NCBI GenBank assembly: GCA_023846275.1
Contig: CM043865.1
Location: 29,927,912-29,991,911 of the forward strand
From: Vanilla planifolia
Lineage: Eukaryota > Streptophyta > Magnoliopsida > Asparagales > Orchidaceae
Length of the DNA stretch: 64,000 nucleotides
Reading direction: 5' to 3'
This document shows, piece by piece, positions 63,138 to 64,000 of this stretch. Numbering within the stretch: the stretch's first letter is position 1; each line of letters opens with the position of its first letter. Under the pieces are notes generated by a model, which saw only the letters and a list, made by a program, of their open reading frames with translations, had not been told where the DNA came from and did no database searches. A program made the translations under genes and the position numbers.

Positions 63138-63286
63138 TTTATTTATTTGTTTAAAATATTATATTTCCTAATGAATATGATATTTATTTAATCGAAACAT
63201 AATAAAGTTGATGTCTATTAAAAATGAATATTGTTTAATTGAACATAATCACAACACTTGGGTATGTTGTTTGCTTCAGTTCAGGC

Positions 63287-64000
63287 CTAGACCTCGTAAA
63301 GCATTCCCACCTGCAAGCTCTTGCTGGGTGGTATTCTCAACGTAGAAACACTGGACCTGAAGTTCTTCTGCAAGAACCTGTAGAGGATGTTGATGATCCA
63401 TTTCCTGAACCCTCCATTCTTGTCGGTGGCATGCAGGATTATCCTCCCCAGCACAAAGATCACCTCTCTGCTCCCAGCTGCGGAGTTCAGAATCTCCATC
63501 TCGCTGGCATCCCCAGCGACCTCCTTCACCAGTTGCAAGACCGAACCAACATACTCTGCTTCATCCATCACCTGTTCGTCCATGTAACCATACTGTACCA
63601 GGCATCGGTAGACCCCCGCCGGGCCAAGCTTCGCGACCACGAACCTCTCCGCAGGAAGCACGGTTCTCACGGGGAGAATCCTCACCGTGAGGAGAACCGT
63701 CACCTGCCTGAGCGTGCCCACATGCTGCACGTAGTGCCGAATGATGGGCGGGATGCCGTTGACGAGGTCGGTGCAGAAGATGCAGATACCCGGGACTCGG
63801 GTGCTGCTTTCCACGAGCTCGTTTAGTTCCTCGGGGCTCAACTTCTTCCCCTGTTCGTATTGGCTCTTTTGGCTTCTCCCGTAGGTCCACGAGAGGGTGA
63901 TGGACAAGAAGAAGGCCGATATGGCGAAGGGAACCCAGCCTCCGTGGGCAAGCTTGTTCAGAAGCGAGCTCATGTACACGCCTTCGATGCTGACGAAAAC
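63287..64000 (-). CDS. HAK/KUP/KT potassium transporter, C-terminal 237 codons, runs off the window
   Basis: The minus-strand frame is open from the window edge to TAG at 63287. It begins VFVSIEGVYMSSLLNKLAHGGWVPFAISAFF and continues LSWTYGR, the last membrane helices and the following segment typical of plant HAK/KUP/KT high-affinity K+ transporters of the plasma membrane or tonoplast. The rest is the cytosolic tail: STRVPGICIFCTDLVNGIPPIIRHYV, LPAERFVVAKLGPAGVYRCLVQYGYMD and a C-terminal PPSKSLQVGMLYEV. The tail is complete and matches the family. The first two thirds (most membrane helices) lie beyond 64000. The gene is on the same strand as eS10 and its 3' UTR must end inside the 288-bp gap or overlap the eS10 promoter. 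The subgroup cannot be assigned without the N-terminal part. Confidence 0.93.
   Translation of the reverse strand, partial: VFVSIEGVYMSSLLNKLAHGGWVPFAISAFFLSITLSWTYGRSQKSQYEQGKKLSPEELNELVESSTRVPGICIFCTDLVNGIPPIIRHYVQHVGTLRQVTVLLTVRILPVRTVLPAERFVVAKLGPAGVYRCLVQYGYMDEQVMDEAEYVGSVLQLVKEVAGDASEMEILNSAAGSREVIFVLGRIILHATDKNGGFRKWIINILYRFLQKNFRSSVSTLRIPPSKSLQVGMLYEV

Noticed and set aside
63239-63826. 195-codon plus-strand frame
   Set aside because: Antisense to the HAK/KUP coding region, which has clear family similarity on the minus strand.
1-64000. CRISPR arrays, bacterial operons, rRNA or clear tRNA genes
   Set aside because: The window is plant nuclear DNA. Its repeats are tandem duplications, microsatellites and retroelement remains, without the spacer structure of a CRISPR array, and no tRNA or rRNA gene could be supported by eye.

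Overview
This is nuclear DNA of a flowering plant. The evidence is a GT-AG-spliced homologue of Arabidopsis RSA1/EMB1579, a cytosolic ribosomal protein eS10 gene, the end of a HAK/KUP/KT potassium transporter gene, an FCP1/SCP-type phosphatase gene, and a decayed nuclear copy of plastid matK. The background is AT-rich and full of old LTR-retrotransposon relics and simple repeats. The species cannot be fixed from the sequence; a monocot would fit, but I did not establish that.

Layout. (1) 1-5.7 kb: a repeat cluster with no gene, holding a clean solo LTR, a symmetric A-B-spacer-B'-A' block of direct repeats and two adjacent LTR-like repeats. (2) 5.7-26.5 kb, minus strand: one large gene, the RSA1/EMB1579 (plant CCAR1-like) homologue. 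I traced 22 coding exons with consistent phases, giving a 1,425-residue protein, plus a separate 5' UTR exon. (3) 26.5-32.4 kb: intergenic DNA, including a decayed second copy of the sequence just upstream of that gene. (4) 32.4-44.3 kb: two broken Ty3/gypsy bodies. One has an LTR-like segment inserted in its reverse transcriptase region and the other has most of a plastid matK gene inserted there. A rearranged fragment of the RSA1-like gene follows directly. (5) 44.4-48.5 kb: a GC-rich island of three intronless genes. Two paralogous small genes of unknown function (139 and 135 aa, minus strand) flank an FCP1/SCP-like phosphatase (plus strand). (6) 48.5-57.5 kb: mostly remnants, namely a possible ARF-like piece, a LINE-like trace, a second short matK piece, and the 5' exon of an MRS2-type magnesium transporter in decayed form. 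(7) 59.3-64 kb, minus strand: eS10 in five coding exons with a 2.8 kb last intron, then the 3' part of a HAK/KUP transporter running off the right edge, only 288 bp upstream of the eS10 start codon.

The intact genes do not form an obvious pathway. RSA1-like (nuclear regulator linked to salt tolerance and splicing in Arabidopsis), eS10 (translation), HAK/KUP (potassium uptake) and the phosphatase look like ordinary neighbours. The least explained intact genes are the two small paralogues. The other notable signals are rearranged: the RSA1 fragment beside a retroelement, matK inside a retroelement, the MRS2 exon remnant, and a promoter-like module inside an RSA1 intron. All coordinates for introns, repeats and relic borders were read by eye.
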